This document shows, in pieces, positions 27,501-34,454 of a stretch of DNA of 64,000 nucleotides. Made by a program: the position numbers and the translations under genes. The number at the start of each line of letters is the position of its first letter. Positions within the stretch are counted from its first letter, which is position 1. Source of the stretch: Nipponacmea schrenckii. Lineage: Eukaryota; Mollusca; Gastropoda; Lottiidae. Location: the NCBI GenBank assembly GCA_030562195.1, contig CM060200.1, positions 9,300,001-9,364,000 on the forward strand, read 5' to 3'. Below the pieces are notes generated by a model. It saw only the letters and a program-made list of their open reading frames with translations, had not been told where the DNA came from and did no database searches.

Positions 27501-29724
27501 GGAACGCGATGTGAAGGTGTTGGTTCCTGAATTTGACTGAAAAGTAGCATAGAGAATGTGATCTTTCAGTTTTGATATACTTACATATATTTTTGTAATT
27601 TTTAGGTTAGAGAAATACTGTAACTATAGTAAGAATAATAAGTTACATGAGAGTTTAGGTGATTTAGAAGATAAATTAAAACAGAGTACAGCACAAGGTT
27701 CTACTTACTCTGTAGACAATCAAATAACACAGTTAACACAGAAATATACACAAGAAGGTGAACTAAGTTACTTTAAAGTGATACTTCAACAAAATCTTTG
27801 TATAATCCAATGAATCCATAATAGTTAGTAGAGTCATAAAAATATATATCTGACATGGAAAAAGCACCCAGTAGTGTTGCCGATATAATTACCAATAAGT
27901 GCTTCAGATGGTAATCAAACCAGGCGTCCTTGTGTATTCTTCATTGCTATACATTGCTGCAAATCAGGAGCAGAATGTTTAAATGTTGTTTTTTTTTTGC
28001 AGGTGTCCCATCAAGTTCTAAATGTAAGCCAAGCTATATCATGTCTAACATGTCTGGTACAGCCTTGTGGAATTCATATATAAACAACCAACATCATGGT
28101 AAACATAGTCAAGCAACCTCTACTGTATCACCTGAGCAACAAAAACAGGTAAATAAATAAATAAAATTTATGCTTATTTGCTAAAAGGATACAATTTTGA
28201 CTTTTTTGTTTGTCCATCTATGGGTCAACATAATATTTTCGATCCTGTTTTCCTCCTGTCAGTGATGGAGTGAAATGGAAAGAGTTTTATTTAAAAATTT
28301 ATTTAATGCTTTTTACAATTATGAATGTCAAAATAATTTTCTGCTGCCATATCTGACACTCAATTTGAGACTTGAAATTGAATCTAATTGAAATCAGTTG
28401 ATCTTTAATTGTTTGATGTTAATCTTTTTTAATACTGGTACAATGAAAAAAATTTTTTATTTTTGTTGAAACAAAATGTCTACTTCTGACCTTTAGGTGT
28501 ACTTAAAATATTTAAGTGCTCTGGAGTTAGAGTAATATTATTGTCAATATCTAATATCTTTATCTGCACTTATGTAGATTTCAATCAGTCAGTGAGTTGT
28601 GTTGATAACACATAACTTAGTTGGACAGTTAAGTAACATAAAGCAATCAAACTGTTTATTAAACCACAGAACTTACTTAAGGCAGTTTTTATATATCCCT
28701 TACTTTTTATCATTTTATTTGCTGAATTGTCGTTAAACCATAATTCATTAGACACATATAGAATCTAGATCTACAGACTTCACATAGTTCTGATGCAGTG
28801 CGTTATGCGTAACAGTTTTGATTTACGCCTCAAACTGTTCCACAAAGTAACTGTTTATAAGTTACATTATTTCCTACTATAATTGACATACTCACGTCAT
28901 CTAGATTGCCAAAACATTTTTTTAACAAAATAAAATATAATATGTCAATGGATAGATCTGTCTAGAGCTATCACATTTGCACAGGTCACAAGGTCGCCAA
29001 AGTACAAGATTACAATATAGGTCCCATTCCAAGTCTTCATTTATTTCAATCAGAAAAAATATCAAAATCAAAGTTCAAATATCAATTTCAAAATATTAAA
29101 GCAATCAATATTACATTTTATAGTCATCAAAATTACACGAATTGGAGTATCCTCAAAGGCTCCATTTTGATTTTAAGAAAATAAAGCCAAGTAAATTAAT
29201 AAGAGCAGATAAACCCAAATAAGTTTTAACATGAATTTTTGTTATTTTTATTAAGAAGATCACGTGACACAGCTCTTTAAAGATAAAAATCACAAATATC
29301 AAACAACACTAATGAACATATCAGGTTCAGGTCACAAGATCACCAAAATTTTAAAACAATTCACCAGGTTTACCCATTACAAAGAAATATTATCACATAT
29401 TTTTGTTTGTTTTAGGATGATTATGATGATCTATTGGTCGATTTCTCCAATGTCACCCGACAAATTCTAGATGCATCCAATCATATCAAGAAACTGGAGG
29501 AAGAAATCATATCAGAAATGGAATTAACCGACCAATCAAAAGGCAAAGAAAAGGAACACCATGTGGAACTTCATCACATTGCAGTTAAAAAACTGGCAGA
29601 TGACAAAAAATTATTAACCAAACTGGAAATGGAGAAATCCAAAATTTGTGAAAAATTCAAGGATTTGCAGTTTGCTTCAATTGCACCAGAGGACAGTGCA
29701 AATGTGTTGAAATCTAAGAAGTGA
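1..29724 (+). CDS. Giant single-pass membrane protein: CPxGxYC-repeat ectodomain, coiled-coil cytoplasmic half (3' part of gene)
   Basis: Exons, by splice sites and continuous reading frame: 1-180, 430-594, 2262-2384, 2735-2909, 3221-3396, 3719-3910, 4132-4353, 4928-4948, 5322-5575, 6027-6247, 6597-6817, 7186-7329, 10421-10585, 10860-11186, 11468-11576, 12001-12260, 12404-12559, 12827-13838, 14047-14191, 14425-14554, 14746-15082, 15380-15528, 15852-16014, 16169-16233, 16525-16848, 17105-17259, 17433-17610, 17744-17919, 18038-18232, 18503-18706, 19029-19235, 19350-19478, 19708-19920, 20291-20497, 20703-20906, 21274-21378, 21489-21629, 22203-22391, 22766-22913, 23307-23470, 23787-23924, 24363-24494, 24672-24942, 26281-26610, 26918-27218, 27606-27757, 28003-28148, 29416-29724. 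They total 9,830 nt: two leading bases plus 3,276 codons including TGA. Every intron begins GT and ends AG, and all junction phases match. The signal peptide and first exons lie upstream. Residues here are numbered from the first complete codon: ectodomain 1-1628, membrane helix about 1629-1650, cytoplasmic 1651-3275. The ligand and function are unknown; the layout suggests a receptor or adhesion protein. I recognise no named orthologue. Confidence 0.9.
601..870 (+). repeat. TATACGCCCAC-family element, 3'-truncated, abutting the exon 2 donor
   Basis: It starts with TTTTTATACGCCC, then a short hairpin (CCAAAATG/TATTTTGG), a CTGT/TG microsatellite, and part of a core unit containing CCCTATTGATTTTGGTG, which matches the cores at 39-40 kb. 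The right end (GTGGGCGTAT) is absent. The element begins six bases after the splice donor at 595. The rest of this 1.67 kb intron (870-2261) holds the MITE-like repeat at 1900-2033 and nothing else I recognise. Confidence 0.7.
648..701 (+). repeat. CTGT/TG microsatellite
   Basis: Three CTGT units are followed by about 16 TG dinucleotides and two interrupted units. It lies in the usual tetranucleotide position just inside the left end of the TATACGCCCAC element. Confidence 0.95.
1900..2033. repeat. Short inverted-repeat (MITE-like) element in intron 2
   Basis: The left arm TTATTCTCCAAAAGTTAAC and the reverse complement of the right arm, TTATTCTTCAAATCTTAAC, agree at most positions. They are about 130 bp apart with no coding sequence between them. 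This is the structure of a small non-autonomous DNA transposon. The target duplication is not clear. Confidence 0.45.
4928..4948 (+). CDS. 21-nt microexon (exon 8)
   Basis: A 21-base exon lies between a TTTCCAG acceptor and a GTAAAT donor. It is phase 1 on both sides and adds seven residues (N-I-T-Y-I-N-G, split codons included) between the module ending D-A-L-N-G and the one beginning V-P-V-A-T. A similar Y-I-N-G-T string ends exon 4, which supports this being coding. Because it is a multiple of three and symmetric, skipping it would leave the frame intact. Without it the flanking exons also join in frame, so it may be alternative. Confidence 0.65.
7557..9122 (+). repeat. 1.1 kb intronic repeat, copy 1 (with a MITE inserted)
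   Basis: This copy begins AAACTAGAATTGCTTACAAT and ends in an A-rich run. Without the 466 bp insertion and its extra TTAA, its length is 1,096 bp, against 1,095 bp for copy 2, and identity is very high by eye. It holds a partial internal duplication (ACAATATATTGAATAT...GGTCACACCTTCCGTA) and several ACTTCCGGTT motifs. An open frame of about 80 codons near the end occurs in both copies but looks incidental. No transposase or reverse transcriptase is encoded. Confidence 0.9.
7716..8181. mobile_element. 466 bp piggyBac-like MITE with TTAA target duplication
   Basis: The element starts AGGGATAATAGGCGTTAGAA and ends with its exact reverse complement, a 20 bp perfect terminal inverted repeat. TTAA flanks it at 7712-7715 and 8182-8185. 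The neighbouring copy of the host repeat carries the empty site, a single TTAA at 9278-9281 in the same context (GTAACGGTTAATGATGGCG). TTAA duplication is the mark of the piggyBac superfamily. It has no coding capacity, so it would have been moved in trans. Confidence 0.92.
9123..10217 (+). repeat. 1.1 kb intronic repeat, copy 2 (uninterrupted)
   Basis: Directly follows copy 1 in the same orientation and repeats it almost base for base, again ending in a poly-A-like run. It retains the internal partial duplication with a period of about 177 bp (9197 and 9374). The tandem arrangement in one intron points to a recent local duplication that happened before the MITE entered copy 1, or to precise loss of the MITE from copy 2. 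Confidence 0.9.
10226..10320 (+). repeat. Two tandem copies of a 47 bp unit
   Basis: The unit AATCCGAACGATTACAATAC plus its continuation (TTCGCCAAAGTCGAAATACG) occurs twice, at 10228 and 10275, with no mismatch seen. It sits right after the A-rich end of the 1.1 kb repeat, in the same intron. Confidence 0.9.
12827..13838 (+). CDS. Exon 18: long exon with the last array of cysteine-rich modules
   Basis: This is by far the longest exon of the gene, 1,012 nt, while the others in the ectodomain are 21-337 nt. It holds several consecutive CPxGxYC modules without introns, then a C-P-A-N-Y-Y module, a compact EGF-like or GCC2/3-like Cys cluster, and a Cys-poorer end with C-S-D-S-C-P. Fusion of former small exons by intron loss is a simple explanation for its size (inference). 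The donor GTTTGT at 13839 is weak but is the only one that keeps frame with the next exon: the split AG|A codon gives Arg and continues C-R-C-N-L-Y. Confidence 0.92.
14047..15528 (+). CDS. Exons 19-22: Cys-poor juxtamembrane ectodomain, possibly cupredoxin-like
   Basis: Four exons (14047-14191, 14425-14554, 14746-15082, 15380-15528) encode residues about 1375-1628. The beginning (C-R-C-N-L-Y) closes the Cys-rich region. A beta-rich segment then appears: A-L-C-I-N-V-D-D-L-I-L-F-K-I, H-Y-P-I-Y, T-N-P-S-F-D-Y-G-P-F, G-G-T-Y-V-F-T-D-S and D-V-I-V-T-V. That order of strands, with a Gly-Thr-Tyr-Val-Phe hairpin before a final I-V-T-V strand, resembles cupredoxin folds. The usual C-x-x-H-x-x-M copper loop is not seen, so copper binding is unlikely. 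A run of three Arg (S-A-R-R-R-L-L) early in exon 21 could be a proprotein-convertase site. Exon 22 has two in-frame acceptors, at 15358 and 15379. The fold assignment is an inference. Confidence 0.75.
15852..16014 (+). CDS. Exon 23: transmembrane helix and stop-transfer segment
   Basis: The exon encodes a run of about 22 hydrophobic residues (M-L-A-L-F-L-L-I-I-L-I-L-I-I-A-V-V-A) directly after the ectodomain. It is followed by W-K-P and a Lys/Arg/Tyr-rich stretch (K-H-W-K-P-K-Y-R) typical of the cytoplasmic face. It is the only hydrophobic segment long enough to cross a membrane in the 3,275 residues. With Cys-rich, sequon-rich sequence before it and Cys-poor charged coiled coil after it, a type I topology is well supported. 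Confidence 0.92.
16169..24494 (+). CDS. Exons 24-42: long cytoplasmic coiled coil with repeated basic modules
   Basis: Nineteen exons encode about 1,090 residues rich in Glu, Lys, Gln, Arg and Leu in heptad-like spacing, a trichohyalin-like composition. A short spacer precedes it, with D-P-N-K-L and a less charged segment in exons 25-26. From exon 27 on it is almost pure coiled coil. Most junctions from exon 28 to 38 are phase 0. A module recurs: H-K-L-A-E-R-R-R-N (exon 28), R-R-L-E-D-R-K-Q-K-Q (exon 30), K-L-A-A-R-R-S-R-K (exon 33), E-R-L-A-Q-R-R-K-N-K (exon 35) and K-L-K-K-R-R-E-E-K (exon 42). It points to expansion by duplication of exon groups. The likely role is dimerisation or linkage to the cytoskeleton (inference); there is no kinase or other catalytic domain here. 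Confidence 0.88.
16262..16524 (+). repeat. Degenerate minisatellite ending at the exon 25 splice acceptor
   Basis: About twelve units of roughly 20-23 bp with consensus near AGATAAATATTTTCTAGGGTT fill the intron. The last unit supplies the real acceptor TCTTCTAG at 16517-16524, and the exon starts with GTTGGAATAAAG, itself like a repeat unit. Earlier units carry the same TTTTCTAG string at 16293-16300, 16331-16338 and 16496-16503. Confidence 0.85.
18310..18395 (+). repeat. SINE-like fragment in intron 29
   Basis: The stretch with GTTAAGATCACTTGTCAGTTGAAAATCGG in parts matches the block at 37.3 kb (TTAAGATCCCTTGACAGTTG). It is a short, diverged piece without clear ends. Confidence 0.4.
21650..21964 (+). 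repeat. 34 bp minisatellite in intron 37
   Basis: About nine imperfect units of the type CTCATCCTTCATTTACAA followed by CATGTATCATAAGGAT run head to tail with a period of 34 bp. Later units are shortened or fused. No coding role is apparent, and the units do not reach either splice site. Confidence 0.9.
23964..24083 (+). repeat. 55 bp perfect direct duplication in intron 41
   Basis: A 55 bp block starting TGAATCTTTCTTTGTATATT occurs at 23964-24018 and again at 24029-24083, separated by 10 bp. I see no mismatch, so the duplication is recent or recently homogenised. Confidence 0.92.
24672..24942 (+). CDS. Exon 43: Pro/Thr-rich linker
   Basis: This exon leaves the coiled coil and encodes about 90 residues, first rich in Pro, Thr and Ser (P-T-T-S-T-P-R-P-D-T and T-N-T-P-P-L), then a helical segment with L-L-M-A-S-P-M-Y-K-K-L-E-E-I-K-K. 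It is probably a flexible linker between the coiled coil and the C-terminal globular domain. The donor GTAATT at 24943 is joined to the acceptor at 26280 over an intron that contains a complete pearl-like element. Confidence 0.85.
25122..26125 (+). mobile_element. Complete pearl-like / TATACGCCCAC element
   Basis: This copy is complete. The left end is ATTTTTATACGCCCAC with a hairpin, then a run of GTCC/GTCT tetranucleotides at about 25170-25215, then about five imperfect core units of 150-180 bp. Each core has a GCTTGTGAACGCGATAGAG-like start, GGATTTGAATGAAATTTG, and TTTTTGAGTTATTGC. The right end is AAGTGGGCGTATCTTGCTAG. ATACGCCCAC (25128-25137) and GTGGGCGTAT (26092-26101) are a perfect 10 bp inverted pair. 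There is no coding sequence. The plan (ends, tetranucleotide run, about 160 bp tandem core) is that of the pearl elements known from bivalves, proposed to be Helitron-related. The family assignment is inferred. Confidence 0.8.
26281..27218 (+). CDS. Exons 44-45: C-terminal globular domain with degenerate zincin-like motif HTLAH
   Basis: Exons 26281-26610 and 26918-27218 encode residues about 2864-3074, which have globular composition: hydrophobic helices (V-Y-K-F-G-C-F-V-L-D-L-L), a strand-like N-H-I-L-Y-I-R-T-A, then T-V-G-E-F-I-S-V-L-V-H-T-L-A-H-I-K-S-G. A strand followed by a helix with HxxxH and then Gly is the arrangement of zinc metallopeptidases (HExxH). Here the catalytic Glu is replaced by Thr (residues 2966-2970, H-T-L-A-H). 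A further helix, D-F-T-R-E-Y-Q-R-A-I-S-V-L-C-N-D, follows in exon 45, where a third ligand would be sought. If the fold is right, this is probably a catalytically dead peptidase-like domain. This is inference from pattern only; the exons themselves are secure. Confidence 0.85.
27606..29724 (+). CDS. Exons 46-48: C-terminal helical tail and stop
   Basis: Exons 27606-27757, 28003-28148 and 29416-29724 encode the last about 200 residues. They include a short coiled-coil piece (E-S-L-G-D-L-E-D-K-L-K-Q), a Ser/Asn-rich stretch with S-Y-I-M-S-N-M-S-G-T, and a terminal coiled coil (I-K-K-L-E-E-E-I-I-S-E-M and K-L-A-D-D-K-K-L-L-T-K-L-E-M). The stop TGA is at 29722-29724. The intron 28149-29415 (1.27 kb) has no repeat I recognise. 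Confidence 0.88.
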
Positions 29725-29749
29725 ACAAATTTGAAATATTACATACCAA

Positions 29750-29755
29750 AATAAA
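29750..29755 (+). other. Polyadenylation signal of the giant gene (candidate)
   Basis: AATAAA begins 26 bases after the TGA stop. It would give a very short 3' UTR. Other A/T-rich hexamers lie downstream, so a longer 3' UTR cannot be excluded. Confidence 0.4.
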
Positions 29756-30836
29756 CTTAAATTTACAAATTTACCAGTGTAATTCTATCAAATTGAGCTA
29801 TATATCTGTTTTTTCATACTAATAGGCAATAATACCAAACTTTATTCTATGTCATTATGAATTGTTTAAATATATAACAAAGATTAGTAATGTACTGCCA
29901 ACAATTTAAGTATTAAGAAGAGAAAGCCGACACTGGGCTGACTCTTGGAAGCAATTGCACAGGCATCAGAATTTCTCTTACCTTGAGGAGGATTTGCCAA
30001 CTCACTACTGACTGAGTGCAGTGCAAAAAGTGCAGAATGTATTCTTAACAAGGTCAATAATATCAATATGCATATAAAGAATACCAGAATTTTTGATACA
30101 GTGATATAAACTTGCTGTATATGATAAACTTAAGTATTTGTCAGAAACTATATGTTTCTTTTTAACTGTGATATATTTATGGACCCTTATGAAAGTATTT
30201 AAACATTTTTATATTGAATATTTTTATATGCTATTTTTTATAAAAGATGTTATAAATCTTGTTATAATATTTCTTTCTATTTGTATTTATAGATATAATT
30301 ATATAAATATGTATTATATATAAAATTTATGATTTGATTGTGTTCATCCGTCCAAAATCAAATATATTTGTATATTTTTTAATCTGACTACATTAGGACT
30401 ACATTGTGCTCTTTAAAATGTAAACAAATACAACTAAAAATTGTATCTAAAAACAATTTTTTGGGAAAATTTCTCATCTTGTCCAGTGCCTGTTTTCGAT
30501 TGACACCAAACAATAATTTTCAATTTATATATATTTGGTTTGGTACTCATTATTATAGTTCTCTTTTATGAAATGGATTTTTGTGATATTTTTTAAATGT
30601 GCTGGTTGCATTTATTTATGTATTTTCTAATACACATTCTGTCCATTATTCTGGTTATTATATTGAGGTTGTAAACCAATTTGTATTATGTATTTGTATC
30701 TATTTGTAAATTTGTGTGATTCTGTCTTAACAATGCCTGCAATAATTTTTGTCGCATTTTGAAGTGCATCTTTATTTTGTCCTTTACACTTATTTATGTG
30801 TTGCTTATATACAGAAATTTAATTAATTGTCGATTC

Positions 30837-31412
30837 TCATATTACCTCATATATTGCCATTTCTGTCTGTCTGTCTGTTGCCAACAATTTTATTTGTAGG
30901 TCAATTGAAACTATAATTTTGATGAACCTATATGCTTTGAAAGATCTCAACCTAGTTGGAAGTTGATGATTTGAAGGTAAAAAGAGTTGTAAGTTACTTT
31001 TTTTTGATTTTGTAATTTGATTTGATTTTCCTTTAAGATTTGACAAAGATTGAGGACCGTCAATGATGTACAAAAAATTACCTGTGAAGTGGGCGTATCT
31101 TGCTAGGCCATAATTTGTTCCCCTTAATCTAATATACAAACTATTAAGACCTAGACTTATGGTACTGATGAGAAACAACAAAGTCATGTATTGTTGTACA
31201 GTTGCATCAGCTTCCTCATAACTTCCATTTCCTGTTATTGGATTCTTATAGTAGACAACGCTAAATACAATAGTTAGGTATAGGAACTGGCTAGAATAAA
31301 TAAAAGCGTCTGTGTGTGTGTGTATCCCCAGATAGGGGAACATACTGAAAATTATGGTCAAGGTTAAAGAACAAAAGAGCACATTTACATGGTTTAATGC
31401 ATTATTGTGCAT
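30837..31412 (-). CDS. Hydrophobic 191-residue ORF downstream of the LRR gene (doubtful)
   Basis: An open frame starts with M-H-N-N-A-L-N-H and encodes three hydrophobic stretches in its first 93 codons (V-L-F-C-S-L-T-L-T-I-I-F-S-M-F, F-L-Y-L-T-I-V-F-S-V-V-Y-Y, L-L-F-L-I-S-T-I-S-L-G-L) with a polar, natural-looking loop between them (N-P-I-T-G-N-G-S-Y-E-E-A-D-A). The rest of the frame runs through a TATACGCCCAC-family repeat on the opposite strand, so a native C-terminus is not present in this exon. It might be an exon of an unrecognised membrane protein or part of the LRR gene's 3' UTR. A TG microsatellite encodes H-T-H-T. Confidence 0.25.
   Translation of the reverse strand: MHNNALNHVNVLFCSLTLTIIFSMFPYLGIHTHTDAFIYSSQFLYLTIVFSVVYYKNPITGNGSYEEADATVQQYMTLLFLISTISLGLNSLYIRLRGTNYGLARYAHFTGNFLYIIDGPQSLSNLKGKSNQITKSKKSNLQLFLPSNHQLPTRLRSFKAYRFIKIIVSIDLQIKLLATDRQTEMAIYEVI
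30848..31125 (+). repeat. TATACGCCCAC-family fragment, right end preserved
   Basis: CTGTCTGTCTGTCTG, a partial core unit with ATTTTGATGAACCTATATG, and the right end GAAGTGGGCGTATCTTGCTAGG are present. The left end with its hairpin is missing. It lies between the two convergent genes. Confidence 0.7.
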
Positions 31413-31619
31413 CCAGAGACAAAGGAATAATTATAAATGTTCAAAATAGCCCGAATTTCATGTCCATTTATATTGCACTGCCATTCTGCTGATGAAAGTT
31501 CAAGGATATAAGCATATGGGTATTATTTTTTAAATCACACTTTTCTTGTAATAGAATCAATAGACATGTATTCCAAAAATCCCGATCAATTCTCTACATT
31601 ATATTTATATGTGATGTAG

Positions 31620-33167
31620 TTAAGGGCAATTTTGAAGTTCATATCTTGTATAATCATCTAGAGTGACATTTGATTCACTGCAACTGCCGAATATCCTAGG
31701 AATTAATCCTGCTGCCTGTTTCCAGGACAAAATCCATTTCAATTCACAATCACAAGCGATGTTGTTGTCATACAAAATTACTTCCCGAAGCTTGGGTGCA
31801 GATTGTATGCCTTTTGGAACCTCCACAAGTCCACACTTGTCCATATAAATTGTCTCCGTAGATTCAAGTAATTCAAAAGCCTGTCTAGATATCGTACCTA
31901 GAAAGTTTCCAGTCAGATTCACAGTCCTTAGCTGCGTTAACCTTGGAAATACCTGATCAGTTAATCCTCTAATTGTGTTGTGAGAAAGGTCGACAAATTC
32001 CAAATTTTTAGCTCTACCTAGTGAACCACCTGGTACGTTCGGAAGGGAGCAACCCCTGAAGGATATTCGGGCCAAATTATCACATCTTTCAAATGCTGAG
32101 GATTTAACACTAACTATTGGGTTATTGTCCAGAATTAGTTCTCGAAGACCCTCTAACTGACTGAAGGCAAAATTATCCAAAAGTTGAAGACGATTATTGG
32201 AAATGTCGAGCTTATTGATTGATTTTTGATTAACGAAGGTTGAAATTGGAACGTTGATCAGACTACAGTTGCTAATATCTAGTTCGTGTATAGTTTCATT
32301 CATTCCAACTAATAAACCACCAGCAATGGTACCCAAGGTATTGCTTCCCATGGACAACTTTGTTATACTTGTTAGGACCTTAATTCCAGAAGGGGAAGTA
32401 GTCAAACCAGTATTGGATATGTCGAGAACATTTAAAGATGCGACAAGATTAGCACTGAAAGACGAATCGGGAATAGATATCAAAGGATTTCCAGCTAAAT
32501 TAAGCTCTTTGAGGACCTTCAGATCGTTAACAACACCTGGAAAGGTTGTTAAAGAACAATGTTCCAAATTAAGATATTCCAGAGAAGATGCCATTGCTCC
32601 AAAAGCGCCATTTGGTATTTGTCCAAAGTGGTTGAAAGATATGTCCAACTTCGTTAACAGTTTCATGTACTGCATTCCTTGTGGCCATTGTGTCATTTGC
32701 GTTTCCTGTAAATTAAGAACCTGTAAACTGCCTCCAATTCCCTGGAAAACCTCATCTGGTATTGACGTAATCTGATTGAAACCAATATCAAGTCTATCTA
32801 GCTGTTGCAGATTCCCAAACGACTTTGGAAGACTTTTCAAAGTGGTATGGGAAAACAACAACCGTTTCAGATAATGTTCAAGACCACCAAATCCATCTTC
32901 TTCAACAGTCGAAATAGGGTTATTGGTAAGTTCCAATACGGAAATTTTCAGTCCCTTGAATGCATCTTTTGAAATCTGGGTGATGTTATTATGAGTAACG
33001 TCAAATATAGTGTACAGATTATCAGAAGCTGTTATTGTGGGTACTTGAGTAAGCTGAAGTCGGTTACAGTGGATGATAGCACCACAATAACATGGGTGTT
33101 GCACTGGGCATGTCTGCACAGATGCAAGGATCAGTACAAGTACTGATAATGGAGTACATAGGTTCAT
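31620..33167 (-). CDS. Secreted leucine-rich-repeat protein, 515 aa
   Basis: A single coding exon begins at ATG 33167 (M-N-L-C-T-P-L-S-V-L-V-L-I-L-A-S-V-Q), a good signal peptide. The in-frame TTG codon six bases upstream is not needed as a start. An N-terminal Cys cap follows (C-P-V-Q-H-P-C-Y-C-G), then about 14 leucine-rich repeats of the L-x-x-L-x-L-x-x-N-x-I/L type (for example L-T-K-L-D-I-S-F-N and L-E-F-V-D-L-S-H-N), and a C-terminal cap with N-N-I-A-C-D-C-E-L-K-W. The protein ends L-Q-N-C-P with no membrane helix or GPI signal, so it is probably secreted. Such LRR proteins act in adhesion or binding. Arthropod and mollusc LRR proteins of this layout are often labelled luciferin-monooxygenase non-catalytic subunit-like, but that label says little about role. 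Confidence 0.9.
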   Translation of the reverse strand: MNLCTPLSVLVLILASVQTCPVQHPCYCGAIIHCNRLQLTQVPTITASDNLYTIFDVTHNNITQISKDAFKGLKISVLELTNNPISTVEEDGFGGLEHYLKRLLFSHTTLKSLPKSFGNLQQLDRLDIGFNQITSIPDEVFQGIGGSLQVLNLQETQMTQWPQGMQYMKLLTKLDISFNHFGQIPNGAFGAMASSLEYLNLEHCSLTTFPGVVNDLKVLKELNLAGNPLISIPDSSFSANLVASLNVLDISNTGLTTSPSGIKVLTSITKLSMGSNTLGTIAGGLLVGMNETIHELDISNCSLINVPISTFVNQKSINKLDISNNRLQLLDNFAFSQLEGLRELILDNNPIVSVKSSAFERCDNLARISFRGCSLPNVPGGSLGRAKNLEFVDLSHNTIRGLTDQVFPRLTQLRTVNLTGNFLGTISRQAFELLESTETIYMDKCGLVEVPKGIQSAPKLREVILYDNNIACDCELKWILSWKQAAGLIPRIFGSCSESNVTLDDYTRYELQNCP

Positions 33168-33178
33168 GACCAAAAAAG

Positions 33179-33302
33179 CTGAAAGAAAGTATATTGTTTG
33201 TTGTTATTTTGATTATCACAGGATTTGGGCTAAGATGGTAACAATGGTTGAGTATCACACAATGGTGATATATCCAAATTATATCATTTAATTGAAACTT
33301 AC
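33179..33302 (-). other. Probable 5' UTR intron of the LRR gene
   Basis: On the minus strand a GTAAGT donor (33297-33302) and a TTTCTTTCAG acceptor (33179 onward) frame a 124 bp intron that ends 11 bases before the ATG. The first non-coding exon would lie just upstream of 33303. No TATA box or start site can be placed with confidence. Confidence 0.5.
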
Positions 33303-33880
33303 TTAACAAGCAAAACTCTCACTAAAAGTCTAGTCACTTTAGTTGACTGTGCTGCTTGGGGCGAATTAAAAAGCGGTACGCAACAGTTGGTATCTTGCAC
33401 AGTCATAAATAAAATGTCGAATCATTTTATTATTGACCCAACCAAACCATTTTATTTCTAATTGCTCATAATGGAAAGTCGGAGTTTCCACATTTAACGG
33501 CAGAGTTCATTGCACTTTGTCAGTATAGGTGGTTAGATGCAATCATTGTCCATTAACTTTATATAATAATGATCAATTGTTGAGGTAAATTTCAAGACAC
33601 AAACCGAGAGCTTCTTAAAAAATGTCTGTTTGCCTTACCAATACCTTGTCCTAATATACAATAGTCTTAACATACCTGTTCCTTGTTACAAGTTATTCAC
33701 GCTTGTGTTTTGACATGCAGATTCTGGTTTAAGTAGATAAGATAAGACTAAAGCCTGTCAGTTCCCACTAACAAGGATATTACAATCTATAATATTATGT
33801 TTGGTGCTTTTCCATTGCTGTCATCCAGAACAATAGAAAGGTATTTTACAGAAAGTAGGGTGGACCACTAACAAAATTCA
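33303..33880 (-). promoter_or_regulatory. Upstream region of the LRR gene
   Basis: This stretch should contain the LRR gene's first exon and promoter. A TTTATTTATG string near 33405-33415 (minus-strand reading) could serve as a weak TATA-like site. Nothing else is recognisable. Confidence 0.25.
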
Positions 33881-33965
33881 TTGCCTCGTCTAAATCCCTT
33901 TCTAGAAAATCTATTCTACCTATTCGGAAATTTCTTGTGTAAAAGGAGATTTTTTTTTCTATTAG

Positions 33966-34086
33966 ATGTCGAAAATTTTTTTGCCCAAATTTATGAAAAC
34001 TTTACATCAAAATCAAGAGAAATCTGTGAAGAAGAACTTTCGAGTATAATTTACGATGTTTTTGATAAATCAATGAAATTTTGGAA
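33966..34086 (+). CDS. Isolated exon-like segment
   Basis: A pyrimidine tract and acceptor (TTTTTTTTCTATTAG) precede 121 bases that are open in one frame (D-V-E-N-F-F-A-Q-I-Y-E-N-F-T) and end with the donor GTAAGT at 34087. The 40 encoded residues look globular and helical (E-E-E-L-S-S-I-I-Y-D-V-F-D). I found no neighbouring exon with matching phase (in 1, out 2). It may be a remnant of a degraded gene or a chance match in AT-rich DNA. Confidence 0.22.
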
Positions 34087-34454
34087 GTAAGTCATAACAA
34101 TTAGTACGGACAATAAAATTATGCTGATTATACCCCCCTCTCTTTAATCTGGGCAACTGAAACTGTGTATGTTGATCTATTGATAAACCTACGACTGTCT
34201 ACCGTTATTGTCATATTATGTACTCAAGGAGCTCTGTCTAAAGTTTGTTTGTTCTTTTATTATTTTGTTCTTAACAAAAACATATTATGAAGCAAATTAA
34301 AAAATTGAATGAGGCCTACTACTATTGTTTGTATACATTCTGAAAATACCCTATAACGAAAAGTGGTCAACTCACCATTTTTTTCTATTAGGCCTATAAA
34401 TAAATCGCCAATGACATAAACCTATGGAATAAAAATAAAAACTGTAATCTTGTA

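Noticed and set aside
28800..28845. AACAGTTTTGA...TCAAACTGTT inverted repeat in intron 47
   Set aside because: The arms are short and imperfect and no target duplication is visible; it is compatible with chance.
32254..32775. 173-codon plus-strand open frame opposite the LRR gene
   Set aside because: It is antisense to an unmistakable LRR coding exon and has no independent features.
33168..33173. Two extra N-terminal codons (TTG GTC) for the LRR protein
   Set aside because: They would need a TTG start; the ATG at 33167 gives a complete signal peptide.
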